NCBI GenBank assembly: GCA_015847255.1
Contig: JADLZK010011224.1
Location: forward strand, 1 to 64,000
DNA from: Hyparrhenia diplandra
Lineage: Eukaryota; Streptophyta; Magnoliopsida; Poales; Poaceae
Length of the DNA: 64,000 nt
Reading direction: 5' to 3'
The position numbers were made by a program, and so were the translations under genes. The notes below the pieces were generated by a model. The model made no database searches, was not told the origin of the DNA, and saw only the letters and a list, made by a program, of their open reading frames with translations. Shown piece by piece: positions 45,094-58,005 of the stretch (the first letter of the stretch is position 1; each line of letters opens with the position of its first letter).

Positions 45094-46300
45094 ATGGCCT
45101 TGTCGCCGCGCGATTTCTCAACTCCCGCTGTCACCAACGTGCCCACCGGGCCGACGGTGAACGTGGCGGACAAAAACTTCGAAGCCGTTTCGGGCCGATC
45201 ACCATGGTGCGGGCCGGTCCCATTCGTGGACCGCCGAGCGAGGACGCAAATGCTCATCTCCAAAGACTTCCTTGAGTGTGCGATACAATAGTCATCAAAG
45301 ATGTCGCGGCAGAGCGTCATCAGGCTCGTCCATTTCCCCTTCTTCCTTGTGGGGAAGGCGAAATGATGGTTCTACAAGGACAAGGAAGTCGTCGAAGACG
45401 TGGGCCAAGTGCTCGCGGCGTTCCTCGCCAAATTCTTCCCCATGGGCAAAACCAATGCCCCGAGGGGGAGGATCGCCAATTTCCGGCAAACATCAATGGA
45501 ACCCATCCCGGAGGCGTGGGAGAGGCCGCAAGAATACATTCCGGCATGCCCGCACCATGGGATGGAGAACCGGCCGGTGCTCCGTAACTTCTACAATGGT
45601 CTCACGGCCATATCGAAGGGGCACCTCGACGCCGCTGGCTGGTGGCGCATTTCTATCGCCACCATCGATCGCAACAGCCACGATTGATAAAATGGTGGCA
45701 AATCGAGCCGGGGAGAAGATAGAGCCCCGGCCAAAACACAAAAGGCATGCATACCGTGAAGGAGGCGGATATGCTTGCCGCAAAAATGGACTGCATCGAA
45801 GAGGCCGGAGGAGCGCAACGCAGATGCTACTACCCGGCCAGCGCCGATCCTACGCCACGATGCTCACATGACCCGTGAGACGTGTGGTGAGGTTGGCCAC
45901 TCGGGGATAATCGCCTCGAGACCCGTGAAGACGCCGCCTTCATCAACAAAGCTGGTATCGCCAACCGCAGCAGCTGGAACAACCCGCCCCAGCCGCCATT
46001 CCAAGGCAACCAGGGATACAACTCCAACTACAACCCCGGTCACCACCGGCAAGGACCGGTAATTTGGGCCAGCGAAAATTAATGAAAATCTCACCAAAAA
46101 GATGAGCCACCAAGACAAGATCTTGGAAGGTGTGAATAACAAGCTTGAAGGGTTAACGTCGGCCGTGAAGAACCAACTCGGCTTCAACAAGATGATAGAG
46201 ACACCGCCTAGCCCGCATTGCAGCCCAAGTGCCGATCAACGACTTCGGGAAGGATCCTGTGGCAACCCGAGGTCCCACACGAGTCGGTTAACATGATATC
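45094..46300 (+). CDS. Element D gag (frame-disrupted)
   Basis: Athila-type gag read in alternating frames: NVADKNFEAVSG, KFFPMGKTNAP, MEPIPEAWERPQEYIPACPH, NFYNGLT, GHLDAA, then a CCHC-like knuckle region (CGEVGHSG, near 45890), a linker with NNPPQPPFQGNQGYNSNYNP and DKILEGVNNKLEGLTSAVKN. Frame changes are frequent and mostly in GC-rich spots. Role: capsid and nucleocapsid of virus-like particles. Confidence 0.75.
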
Positions 46301-46329
46301 TCTAAGGCTCGTCAACCCGGAGAGTCTGA

Positions 46330-46495
46330 AGAAAATCCCTCGTGGACTCGCCATTCATTGCCAAGAAGGGAGATCCCGGGCGTCCGATCATCACCGTGCC
46401 ATTGGCCCCCATAATTTTGCTAATGCATTTGTGACCGGGGCCAAGCATCAACGTGATGTCCAAGGCCACCTTCAACAAAATCCATGGAGGGACAC
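46330..46495 (+). CDS. Element D protease, 5' part
   Basis: Reads HQR/SINVMSKATFNKIHGG around 46440-46490, the segment that follows the CDLGAS active site in Athila proteases. The active-site codons (near 46430) are frameshifted, apparently by one missing base. The frame stops where element E is inserted and resumes at 56924. Confidence 0.65.
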
Positions 46496-47871
46496 CGTTG
46501 GTAAATGTTATCCCTACGTAATTATTTATAATTTGTATAGTCGCAAGTTTAACAGATATGGTGAGCATTTCACCCGAGAGAGGGTTTTAAATATCGAATC
46601 CACAGGGGAGGATGGTATAAGGATCATTGAGGCATTTAACTAATCCCGGCGGCAATCAAGGACGGAAAGGATCAAGAGATAAGAAGATTCCTATGGTTCT
46701 CTAGTTCTTATTATCGCAAGCTATGTTGATATTGTTCTTAAAGGGACAAACTCAAAGGAAAGTAAGGGCTTAAACTTACTATTCCCCAGCAAAATTGTCC
46801 CACGTGTCCTATCGACGGGAGGTGGAATCCAAAGGAATCAATGGTATTGTCACTACCACGAACTACCACCATCCCGGACGGTAGGGTGCATTCATAAGTA
46901 ACTTTGATCTAGGCACCATGCCTACACCTAAGTAAACCCCTCTAATCTATAGATTCCCACGCATTAAAGTACTCAAAGAGTTATGAACATTAAGAATAAT
47001 ACTAACACCGAAGATAATATGATACTTACTCAAATAAGAAGTTGATCCACCACGAAGTCTCGGGATCAAGCGCCATAGGCTCTTGATCCCGGAGGTACAA
47101 GCATAGAGGAGTCACCGACATGTCAGGTGCTTCCCCTTCTTCTCCTCCACTCACCCTTTTGCTCTCAAGAATAGATCTAGAACTATTAGGTTCATTGATC
47201 TAATCTCTCAACTTGATATTCACTCATGATTAGATCTAGTCTAATCTAGTTCTAATGATATGTCTAATTAAGCTCTAATTACATGTCTAATTCTACTTCA
47301 CTAATCCCTTAGAGAGACAGATCCATTCAAGGGATCCCTCTACAACTAAGAGTTAATGAGATAGAATGAGATAGTAATGAATTAGGGTTTCACCCTGGGG
47401 GCAGGGGGTCTTCTTATATAGGCCTTGGCGATGAACGTGAACCCTTGGATCAAACCGACCTTGGCAACGGTGTAGATACAACCTCAAGGTCGGTGGTAAA
47501 CCGACATACAAAGCCGAGCCCGATTGGCTCTTGTACCCTGGCGGCCGCGGGACCCGATTTTAGGCCGCCAGCCCCCCCGTGGCCTCTCGGTCTCTGTTTG
47601 TTCCGGGTGTCTTCGGTATCTTCTAGAGTGTTTTAGTCCACTTTTCGGGTCGAAGTTGCTTCACGGTCAAGTTTGGTCTTCATATGCCTTGTATATTCGT
47701 AACCTTCTCCATTATTCTCTCGCAATTATCTATTAGGTCCCCGAAAATATATAAATCACCAAAACTTGTGGAATTATGTTAGTTATACCCCTAAACTTAT
47801 GTTGATATTCATTTTAAGCCCTTATTCATGTTTAATTGACTAGTAATTTTATGCTATAACAGGTGTCAACA
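46496..47871 (-). repeat. Element E 3' LTR
   Basis: On the minus strand starts TGTTGACACCTG and ends CCAACG (the partner LTR ends CCAACA). TATATAAG box on the minus strand near 47414-47421. Confidence 0.85.
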
Positions 47872-47885
47872 AGCTCCCCAAGCTT
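47872..47885 (-). other. Element E polypurine tract
   Basis: Plus-strand AGCTCCCCAAGCTT reads AAGCTTGGGGAGCT on the minus strand directly before the LTR, homologous to GCTTAGGGGAGTT before the element D 3' LTR. It sets the orientation of E. Confidence 0.75.
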
Positions 47886-48599
47886 ACCTCTTGCTAGTCT
47901 CTTAGCAAGACAAAATATAATATTAAACTTCTTTCTTGGATCAGGAGTTGCCGCAACGCTATCACACCTTTAAAGTACACATGCTTTCAAACAAAACTTC
48001 TCTCCGGATAAAGATAAAGTTTTTTTGATTTTAATTATTCAATTACCTCTTACCTTTTGGGGCTTTATATATTTTTTCGCAATCTTGGGTGATTGAAAGA
48101 TAGAACAGTCAAGTCAAGTACTAAATTTCAAACTCTTTTGATCAACTGTCCTTCCGGAGTTTTTGCTGATTTTCAAAATAAAACTCAAAGTTCCTCAAGT
48201 ATGACTTTCTCTCTCATTTGTAGTATTTGTGGATCCTTTCTTAGGCAATAATATAGTGTTTGCCTTACTCTCATAATATATAACATTTTTAACTAAGGCA
48301 ATAGCTTACTATGCCTTTATCTCTCTCACCTAATATCTAAGGCTTATATATGTGGAGCTCATTGGTAGGAGAAAATAATTTATTTTCTTACTAAGCATAT
48401 ATTGTAAATTCAAGCAATGGATCCAAAGATACAAGTCACACTGATCAAGTGGTGCATGTGTATGGTGGATAGAATATAGAGAATATAATAGAATAGAATA
48501 AATAGATGAGGAATATCTTACTTATGCTCCTTAAGGAATTATCTCTCTTTTTAAATTTTTGTAGAGAACCTGGGTTGTATCTTTCTTTCTTTCTCTCTC

Positions 48600-48845
48600 T
48601 CTTTTTTTTTTTTTATCAAGAGAGGTGGACTCTTTGGCCCTCGGACTTGTGTCCATTATTTCCTCTCTTATAAAGATGTGGGTTCTATCGACCCTCGGAC
48701 ACTTGTCCATTATTCATCTTTATTTTTAGAGATGTGGGCTCTACTCGCCCTCGAACACTTGTTCATTATTCATCTCTCTTTTTTATTTAGGGAGGTAGGC
48801 TCTACTCGCCCGTAGGACTTTTGTGCATTTTTCATCTCCCTTTTT
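48600..48845 (-). repeat. Minisatellite shared with element D
   Basis: Four imperfect units of about 60 bp, each with a core like GATGTGGGCTCTACTCGCCC, CACTTGTCCATTATTCATCT and a T-run. The reverse complement of the core occurs in element D at 60185-60305, at the equivalent place upstream of its polypurine tract. Confidence 0.8.
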
Positions 48846-49131
48846 TTTTTTTTTTAAAGATACACAACCCAGATCTCTTTTTGTAATAACTCTTGAGAGG
48901 TATAAATGATGGAGCTTTTGTAAGATATTGGCTAGCAATGAATGGGTGGATGAGTATAATAAATATTTTTGGTTGCTCTCTCCCGAGATAGGAGTAGAAC
49001 ATTTTTCTTTGGCTAGAGTGAGTGGATGATAATGAAATGAAATAAGTGGAATGAATGGAGTGTATATGATCAAGCATGATAAGTTTCTAAGGGTCGACAA
49101 AGATTGAACAAACTCAATGCAAAGCAAGCGA

Positions 49132-49132
<1 letters not shown>

Positions 49133-49191
<59 letters not shown>
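49133..49191. repeat. (TA)n microsatellite
   Basis: About 29 uninterrupted TA units inside element E. A short (TTTA)n run follows at about 49582-49608. Confidence 0.95.
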
Positions 49192-49193
<2 letters not shown>

Positions 49194-49199
49194 AAAGGT

Positions 49200-52100
49200 T
49201 GTCCTATTCTAAGTAGCATGTATATATGGCTGTGGTAGGAGGTTCACACTCTTGTCACACAGGAACTTATCATGTGCACTTTTCAATTTTCAAAATATAA
49301 GTCTCCGTAAATCTAGTGTCACTAGGAGTAAGATCAAATAGCAGCTCGGACTATCATATATCATATCCGTCAATTACCTAGACTTTAGAGCAAGCATTTG
49401 CAACTCATAAGTTTTCAGATTTAAGGTTTATTTTGCAAATGGAGCTCGAGAGAAATTAAGCTTGAAAGCTAGGTACTGAAAAAGGAATTACAATGAGCAA
49501 CTATTCATCATCTCCATGCATGAGATTTATCTTCAGAGATCATTTTATGTTGGTGGAAAAGAAAACTTCTTGCACACTCCTATTTATTTATTTATTTATT
49601 TATTTATACTCATACTTTAAAGATCACACTCTACTAAAGATTCTTTAAACAACATTATGAACTATACTCTTAGCAAACTATGCAAACCAAAATATTAGCT
49701 AATAATAATAATAATATAAATATAGTAGTAGAAATACTTATCGTGATAACAGGGGTGCTCCCCCCAATTTGGATTGGAGTGTCGGGTTTGTTGATGTGGA
49801 AGTTGAGGTAGATAGTGACGATGAAGTCGGCCTATCATGTCTTTCTCCCTTTAAATCTGCTGAACTCAAATAGACAACAAAGCTAGTGGAACTTGATTAA
49901 GCGTTAGTGGTTTTGCCACATAGGCTTCATGTGTCTAAAGATTTTCAAGATGAATCGTGATTATTCTATGTAAACTTCAGCAAGATTTCTTTTCTAAATA
50001 TTTTTGGGATTTTATAGATTTATATGCATGCAAAGAACTATGATGCGAATGCAACTAGATGAATGCATAACTATTTTTATGCCACCACAGTGGATACCTT
50101 TATGGATTGTTACACGCCACAAAATTATTCACATGGGGCTTGAGAATTTTTCAATGCAAGTGCTAATGCATAAATGTAAAAATGCTAAAGGAAAAAAATG
50201 ATTATGCAATGCAAGGAAATAAATATGCTAATGCAAGTTGCAAAAGATAAATATGATATGCAATTGGGGATGCAATGCTAATAATTAAATATGGATAACT
50301 ACCGATCTTACCTTTTCGGTGAGGGTTCAATGTTTTAAGTCCTTTGAACAAGACTTCTTACCTTGCTCACTTCTCAAGTATATCATCTAATCTTGGTAAG
50401 CGCATCTCTTGAGATGATGATCTCTCGAGGATGGCAGCACTCATGTTGCTTGCTTGTCTTATGATTTGAAGGGAAGCTTTGATAGTGGAAGCGAGCAACA
50501 TCTTGTTTAGTGTGCATGCTTTTTGGGTCAGGACATTTCCTTATAGAATTTTGAGAGAGTAAGATACTTCTCCACGTTGTGCTCGAAGTATGTCCTGTTT
50601 GCAAAGACAAAGTAGAGATCAAGTGCATGGGCCCTGTTGGTGGGAAAACACCAACAGAACCAAAACTTTATTTATTCTTCTCTATCCTTAGGCACATTAA
50701 ACAAGGCGAGTTGATGTTTAACTTTTTTCATTCATTTATGATGAGGGTGATAAGATCAAGAAATTAAGCATCAATGGTTTAATGATTGTAACTAACTTCG
50801 AACAAGATGAGCAACAATTTAATTTATATTGGGGACTATGAGATCGGGAGAGTGATGATTAGGAACAAAGAACTAAACATGTGAAGCTAAACAGGATGGA
50901 TAAGGTTAACTTTAACATGTTTGATTCTTTCTTTATTTATGAGCATGCCATAATTAGGAAAAAGCTTAGTGGATGATAACTTACCTCAAGATGTTACCTT
51001 TTATTAGAGTGTGACAAACCTTTGTAACAACTTGTGGAGGTTATTACCTTTTTTGAAGCTTTCCTCATTAGCCTTCTGTATATCTTGCTCCTAACTTGTC
51101 TCCTTTATTGCATCATCCTTTCTTTCTTGTTCTTTAAATAGTGCTAGGACCTTTTGTTTCTCTCATGGTTTTATTCTGCATCGTTAGTGAACAACACATA
51201 CCCAGAAGGAATATACAAGTAGTAATGAAGCTAGTGTTGTTGCGGGGATAAAAGTCTCTTTCTATGCTACTGAAAAGTTTGTTTAAAGATTTTAGCATAG
51301 ATCTTTTATATCATCTTTTAGTATTCACTTTGCTTTTCTAAAGGAATGATTTTATAAAACCTTAAGTTTGATTTTCATGCATCAAAATCATTCGATCTTG
51401 TAGAAAAGAGCAATAGAGAATAGAGAGATTGCAAACCAGCATGTGGAGTGATGGTAGTATATGGGGGAAGAAGAGCACAATTGGATTATCCTTAGTAGAG
51501 TTAGTCTTCTTCTTCCATGTGCCATTCACTCTTTCATCCTTGAGCAAGTGCTTTTTGTTTATAGACTCTATTTATGGCACTCCTCTTCTTTCTCTTGCTT
51601 CCTCTCTAGTATGATGGTTTAGTTTGCAGGTTCATTTCACTCTATGAATAGACTTAGCATAATCCTTTCCTGTAAAATGTTAATGGAAACATACCCGAAG
51701 GAATACAGCATGGTTGAAGAAAGGGTTGTTGCTCAAGTTTCATATGATTCAATCTATGCTAATGAGAAGATGATTCTTTGATTACCCTTAGCATAGATTT
51801 AATTATTATATCTTATATATCATTTTTGTTTGCTTATTTATTCTAGCATAAGGATCAAGGCAAAGCTGAATTGTGGCAAAAGGCGAGTGAATGATTTGAG
51901 ACTTACAGTTCTTCCATTAATGATGAATGAACCGTGTCTTTTGCACAAGGTTTGGAGTTCATCATATGCCTTGGCTTCATCTACGATCCGAGTTCATCTC
52001 TGGATATCCCCCAAGCTTGTTCAAGAGTTTTTCTTTCTGCGGGGGTTAGTCTAACAAAATATACCAATGTCTATACAAGTAATTTTTAGTTCAATAACCA

Positions 52101-52288
52101 AACTAGACTCCATGTCTAATTTAATTAAGGAAGGCATTTCAACCTAAGCACCACGCTTAATTTAAAAGCCTTTGAAAAACATGCTAATTGCAATATAGCA
52201 CTATTCCCAAACCAAAGCATACTATGATAGGCAAAGGTGGCATGAAGGCACTATAGAGATTTACTCAAGTGAAGATGAAATAGTGTAG
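49200..52288. other. Element E interior, non-coding
   Basis: AT-rich sequence without a recognised domain on either strand; frames are under 85 codons. A motif containing CATACCCGAAGGAATA recurs (about 51198, 51693 and 54190), a degenerate internal repeat. Confidence 0.6.
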
Positions 52289-54023
52289 TGTTGACACTTG
52301 TTATCATATAAAATTTTTAATTAATTAAACATGAGAAAGGGGTATAAATAATAATAACAACCTAGAATAAGGTGTCACTAACATAATTCCATCAGTTTTT
52401 GGTAAAGTTGTGATTTGCGGGGACTTAACGAGAAAATCAGCAGAGATGACGTGGCATACGGCCGGCGTAGCATAGCGCAATCCAACTCGAAACAAGTCTA
52501 GAAGGCTTCGGATTAATCCCGACGTGAACTAACCCGGAACCAAGAAATACATCATCTAGAAGACTCGAACACGCAACGCACGACGGGACCCGAGAGGGGA
52601 GCACCCCCTGGGCCCGATCGGCCCAATAGTTAGGCCGATCGGCCCCCCAGCGCCGACTACGCTGCGCCGGGAAGCTTCCCTCCACCGCCTCTAAGACTCG
52701 ATCTAAACCGGTTGATTTGAGTCGGTTTGATCCGAGGGCGACGGTAGAAGTGCGGGATTGATTCAAGGTTAATACCACATCGCCTAATGAAGATGGAGAG
52801 ACGCAGACGAAGACCGATATATTAGGACCCCTAGACCCCCCTTCTTAGATCATCAAGTTCTATAACAAAGATATTTCTAATTAAAATACCAAGTCATATT
52901 CAACGCTAGAGAAACATCGCTTTCGGAAGAATAGCAATCAAGATTAGAACTAGTAGGAAGGGAGAAATCCGCTCCGGATCGTCGGAGGCCCGACTCAAGA
53001 TCGGGGCCTCGTTCTTGTAAGTTCTTCATTGTAAGTAGTTTTCAAGTTCGGACACATGCTTAATATGAATATCTTGATCATGTTTATATTCGAGATTATT
53101 TGTTCTAGTATTTACTTTAATTACACATTTAGCATAGTTGAATTCTTGTTATGTTCATGCATGGATTCGTATAGCGCTCATCATCTAGATCGGAAGGTGA
53201 GTGGTAGAGATGATGTAATCATGGTGATTAGATCTTATTTACTGCGTTTGCACCCTATGTGCCGGGTCGTGTGGTAGATCGTGGTGGTGACAAACACCAT
53301 TGAGTCCTTTGCAATCCACCCCCGTATGTAGGCCTAGCGGATGTTAGATTTCGGGTTGTTCTAAGTTTCGCCTTAGTCTTCACGGATTACGTCCTCATGT
53401 CCGGATTTAATTAGTCTTTCTTCGATGATTGTTATTTGTATTGCATAATTAGGTAGATCCTAACATTTAGTTTAGAGTTACATATTGGAGTTTCTAATGC
53501 TAGCTAGCCTATGAATTGCTATCGTCCATTGTTAGACACTTTCTCGCCAACCAACGTGATTTTTGGTCAAATACGTTTTATCTAGAACTTTATCATTATC
53601 TTTACTATGAACTTTGATCCTTGCTTAAGTAATTGATGAGATTAATGCTGATGTCTTGCACATGAGAGATGGTTAGATTAAGATCTATGCTTAGTTAATT
53701 CAAGATAACAGACTTCTTTCCCGTGGTAGAATATAAATTCAAGACACGGTTATTACTCCCGGTTAAAATGCTACAATGGTATATATTCATATCTCGTAAA
53801 CTGCGGATACCCGATTATAATTGTTTATTTACTTATTAAGAAGTTATCAAGGCATAGTACGAATATTATATTCCTTGCATATTAGTAGTTTAACTATAGG
53901 GATGACAACCTTTTCGAGATATGCTATGAAGCGCAATGAATATTTCTTTTAAGTTTTATACGAAGCAACATCGATATTCTTTCTAGATGCCATTACTAGT
54001 TAGTGACATTAGAAATACCAACA
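52289..54023 (+). mobile_element. Solo LTR nested in element E
   Basis: 1,735 bp starting TGTTGACACTTG and ending ACCAACA, flanked by the perfect 5-bp repeat TGTAG (52284-52288, 54024-54028). Its ends resemble the LTRs of D and E, and an ACTGCGGAT-containing segment is shared with D. No internal region, so it arose by LTR-LTR recombination after insertion. Confidence 0.85.
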
Positions 54024-54267
54024 TGTAGCTACTTGAGTATGTCTTAAAGATAAAGACAACCAACATATGGTAGCAAAATGGCAAGAATGATATTAGTGAT
54101 TCAATGTTGCTCAATGATTGGTTAGACATACCTTTACATCGTCATCCTTCGTTCTCTTTGTTCTAAAACCTGAAATGGTTAGTAACAAAAATACCCGAAG
54201 GAATATTCTCATAATTATATCTCTATGCTCACTACATAAGGGGGTGTTATAGCAAAAGATCTTATAC

Positions 54268-54564
54268 TTAAATTACTTCCCCGAAAGTGCTTGTTTTAGG
54301 ACAAAAAGCTCGTCCTTGAGAAACCTTCAAAGATGATTCAAGATGATGAAGAAGTTTTCCCCTTGAATTACCAATCTCAACCTTCAAGCCAATAAGATCA
54401 ACAACCTCCTTTTCCAAATCATTATGAATAGCTATCTCAAGGGAGTTAGAAACCTTATAAGTGGCTAGATTAGAGATGGCAATCAATTCAGGAGTTTGTT
54501 CACATGAGCAAGGATTGGATAGAAAATTTAGGATGTAACTCCTATGCTCATGGATATTCTCCAA
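54268..54564 (-). CDS. Unrecognised 98-codon ORF in element E
   Basis: Minus-strand (element sense) frame with SYILNFLSNPCSCEQTPELI and HNDLEKEVVDLIGLKVEIGN. The longest sense frame of E; composition is protein-like but no family is recognised. Possibly a decayed gag or captured exon. Confidence 0.3.
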   Translation of the reverse strand: MENIHEHRSYILNFLSNPCSCEQTPELIAISNLATYKVSNSLEIAIHNDLEKEVVDLIGLKVEIGNSRGKLLHHLESSLKVSQGRAFCPKTSTFGEVI

Positions 54565-55544
54565 CTATGGATAATGATCTTTCTGGTCTTCCTTGGATCC
54601 TTCATGATGTCTATAATTGGGCTTTCTAAGATCGTAGGTAGACTCACGAAAAAAGAACACTAGAGGATTCATTGGGGTCAAGGATGAGATTTAAATTGGC
54701 TTTGGATAAGTTATCTAATCTGAAATAGAAGGAAAGAGACATGAATGGATTCTAGATAGCTTTGCTCTCCTTCTATGGCATTGTTAGATATGCCATCCTT
54801 GGGCTTCCAACGTCCTTTGTAAGGGTATTTTCTAAGAGACTCTTCTCTAAGAGGATTTGGTTTATAGGCACTTAAAGATCTCCTGTGAAGCTAGAAGTTT
54901 GTCTCCCAAAATCATCACCATAAAAGATTCAAGGGTAGAATTACTTCTTCCCTTGGAGGTATTTAGAATATTGATGAATTATGATTGGTAGCTATATCAA
55001 GGGATTGGAATGATTATGATCGGCTATCAAAAACTTCTTCTATGGTCTAGAGGATGTTTCCTTCTCTTCCTTTGGGTGTTTATGAAAGAATTCTAAGAAA
55101 GAGATCATTCATTTGAGTTTGTCAAGGACAAACCTTGCTTAGAAAAGGAAAGAAAAGTTCCTCCTAAAAGCGCATGATGGTCATGCCAACAACTTTTCTA
55201 GGATGAGGTCCCAAATACATTATCCTTAGTAAAGGATAGGATTTGGCCCTGAGGTTAACTTCGAGAATTCCCTCCTATAATAGGTTATTTCATGATCATT
55301 TTGCTCAACCGTAGACACGACTCATGGCCAAGTGATAGGATAAGTTCTAAAGATTCTAGTGGCCTGAACTTGTGCTTATGGGTGCAAAGCATAAAGATAG
55401 GTGTGGAATCCGAGGATCCCAAAAAGATATAAATAGAAAATAAAATATAAAAAGAAAAACTAAACTAAGATATGGTACAAGATTAGTTATGCTCATGTTT
55501 TTCAAAGCAACCATTCCTCCCAAGAACGGCTAAAAAAAAATGCT

Positions 55545-56923
55545 TGTTGGTAAATGTTATCCTACTGAATTATTTATAATTTGTATAGTGCAAGCGAACA
55601 GATACGGTGAGCATTTCACCGAGAGAGGGTTTTAAATATCGAATCCGGGGGGGAGGATGGTATAAGGATCATTGAGGCATTTAACTAATCCCCGGCGGCA
55701 ATCAAGGACGGGGAAAGGATCAAGAGATAAGAAGATTCCTATGGTTCTCTAGTTCTTATTATCGCAAGCTATGTTGATATTGTTCTTAAAGGGACAAACT
55801 CAAAGGAAAGTAAGGGCGAAACTTACTATTCCCCCAGCAAAATTGTCCTACGTGTCCTATCTGACGGGAGGTGGAATCCAAAGGAATCAATGGTATTGTC
55901 ACTACCACGAACTACCACCATCCGGACAGTAGGGTGCATTCATAAGTAACTTTGATCTAGGCACCATGCCTACACCTAAGTAAACCCCTCTAATCTATAG
56001 ATTCCCACAGATTAAAGTACTCAAAGAGTTATGAACATTAAGAATAATACTAACACTGAAGATAATATGATACTTACTCAAATAAGAAGTTGATCCACCA
56101 CAGAAGTCTTAGGATCAAGCGCCATAGGCTCTTGATCCCGAGAGGTACAAGCATAGAGGAGTCACCGACATGTCCGGTGCTTCCCCTTCTTCTCCTCCAC
56201 TCACCCTTTTGCTCTCAAGAATAGATCTAGAACTATTAGGTTCATTGATCTAATCTCTCAACTTGATATTCACTCATGATTAGATCTAGTCTAATCTAGT
56301 TCTAATGATATGTCTAATTAAGCTCTAATTACATGTCTAATTCTACTTCACTAATCCCTTAGAGAGACAGATCCATTCAAGGGATCCCTCTACAACTAAG
56401 AGTTAATGAGATAGAATGAGATAGTAATGAATTAGGGTTTCACCACTGGGGCGAGGGGGGTCTTCTTATATAGGCCTTGGCGATGAGCGTGAACCCTTGG
56501 ATCAAACCGACCTTGGCAGCGGTGTAGATACAACCTCAAGGTCGGTGGTAAACCGACATACAAAGCCGAGCCGATTGGCTGTAGCTTTGGCGGCCGCCGA
56601 GACCCGATTTAGGGGCCGGCCGCCCGGCCCCCCGTGGCCTCTCGTCTCCCGTTTGTTACGGTGTCTTACGGTATCTTCTAGAGTGTTTTAGTCCACTTTT
56701 GGTCGAGTTGCTTCACGGTCAAGTTTGGTCTTCATATGCCTTGTATATTCCAGAACCTTCTCCATTATTCTCTGCAATTATCTATTAGGTCCCTGAAAAT
56801 ATATAAATCACCAAAACTTGTGGAATTATGTTAGTTATACCCCTAGACTTATGTTGATATTCATTTTAAGCCCTTATTCATGTTTAATTGACTAGTAATT
56901 TTATGCTATAACAGGTGTCAACA
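55545..56923 (-). repeat. Element E 5' LTR
   Basis: Near-identical to 46496-47871. Differences are mostly single-base indels and GC-rich substitutions, indicating a recent insertion. TATA box on the minus strand near 56467-56473. Confidence 0.88.
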
Positions 56924-57317
56924 GACACTTACTCTGCCAAATTAGTCCTCCAAATGGCGGATCAATCAACAAGGCGGCGGAGGGAATCTTGGAGGACATC
57001 TTTGATTAAAATTCAAGATGAATACATCCCTGCGAGACTTTGTGGTCTTGGACATGGGCCCAAAGGAGGATGTGTCTCTCCTCTTGGGGAGGCCATTCCT
57101 CTATACGACCAAAGCCGACATCGATCAGGGGAAGGGCTTCATCGTCTTCCATATCAAAGACAAGGCGGTAAAGTGCCCATTCATTGGGTACAAGCAACAA
57201 CACACCCGGCAATCATCGTCATCAAGACCGGTGTGGAATGTTGAAGGATCGGCTCGAGACCCCAGGAGAAGGTACCTCCCGCCCGATAGCGAGGGGAAAG
57301 TCGACAGCCGACTATAA
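56924..57317 (+). CDS. Element D protease, 3' part
   Basis: Resumes with LVLQMADQSTRR, then KIQDEYIPA, VVLDMGPKEDVSLLLGRPFL and GFIVFHIKDKAVKCPFIGYK, standard Athila protease sequence, ending at a stop near 57317. Frames change between 56990 and 57040. RT does not follow. The first bases are the GACAC target duplication of element E. Confidence 0.8.
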
Positions 57318-57660
57318 ATAACCTCGCTCAAAAAAATGGGGTATATCCAAAAAGAAAAAAATATAGGGTATATCCAAAAAAAAAAAAAAATGGGGTATAT
57401 CCAAAAAGAAAAAAAATGGGGTATATTAAAAAAAAATCTATATATATATATTTATATATTTATGTGTTTCATAAAATATTTTTTACTAACAAAATATCTT
57501 GGAAAACGAAAATAAAAATTTTCATAAATAAGATAAATTCTTTTATGAAAAATAAAGAAAAATATTTTATACATAAAAGTATATAAAAAAAATTTTTTAA
57601 ACAATTTTTTCTACTTTAAAATAAATTTATATTTGAAAATTTTGGAGAAATTCAAAAAGG
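57318..57660. repeat. AT-rich spacer with GGGGTATATCCAAAAA repeats
   Basis: Four copies of an A-rich unit with GGGTATATCC (57337-57430), then extreme AT-rich DNA to 57650. No gene. Occupies the position where pol should lie in an autonomous Athila element. Confidence 0.75.
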
Positions 57661-57877
57661 GGGAGAAAAACGGCCGAACCAAAGACGCAGTACACAACGA
57701 CCCACGAACTTTTTCGTGACCGTTGGAGGCAGCAGAGACCAAAGCCGGGCGGCGGCCGCCTCGAGGCGGGGGTGCGCGCGCCCCTAGGTGCGGACCGCAC
57801 CTTGGCCGGCGCTCTTTCGGGTCCCGCCATGCGGCTCCTAGCCGTTGGGTGAGGCACCCCACGGCCGTGCGCTCGGC

Positions 57878-57885
57878 TATAAATA
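57878..57885 (+). promoter_or_regulatory. Internal TATA box upstream of the Athila ORF
   Basis: TATAAATA inside GGCTATAAATAGCCCG, followed by pyrimidine patches (CACTCTCTCTCGCTCTCAC), a textbook plant core promoter, about 200 bp before the first ATGs of the Athila ORF. Confidence 0.55.
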
Positions 57886-58005
57886 GCCCGATCACGGTGT
57901 GAGAGCTCCCACCCCTCATTTTCACTCTCTCTCGCTCTCACACTCTCTTCCGCTTGTTCTACGCTCCATTTTCTCCACCAAAAATATTGTGCCGAGCAAG
58001 ATTAC

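Larger units (their letters stand above)
46496..56923 (-). mobile_element. Element E: non-coding Athila-derived LTR element (LARD-like)
   Basis: LTRs at 46496-47871 and 55545-56923, target duplication GACAC (46491-46495, 56924-56928), 10.4 kb including a 1.7-kb solo LTR. Orientation is minus: on that strand AGCTTGGGGAGCT (polypurine tract) precedes the LTR start TGTTGACACC at 47871, and a decayed primer-like site lies by 55515-55541. Seven kilobases of interior hold only short frames, so it must depend on other elements. It shares a 3' minisatellite with element D. Confidence 0.85.

Noticed and set aside
48600..48845. CRISPR-like array
   Set aside because: Units are imperfect, with T-rich spacers of uneven length, in a plant LTR element; it is a minisatellite shared with element D.
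49133..49191. Replication origin or matrix attachment site at (TA)n
   Set aside because: A plain microsatellite inside a retroelement; no other supporting feature.
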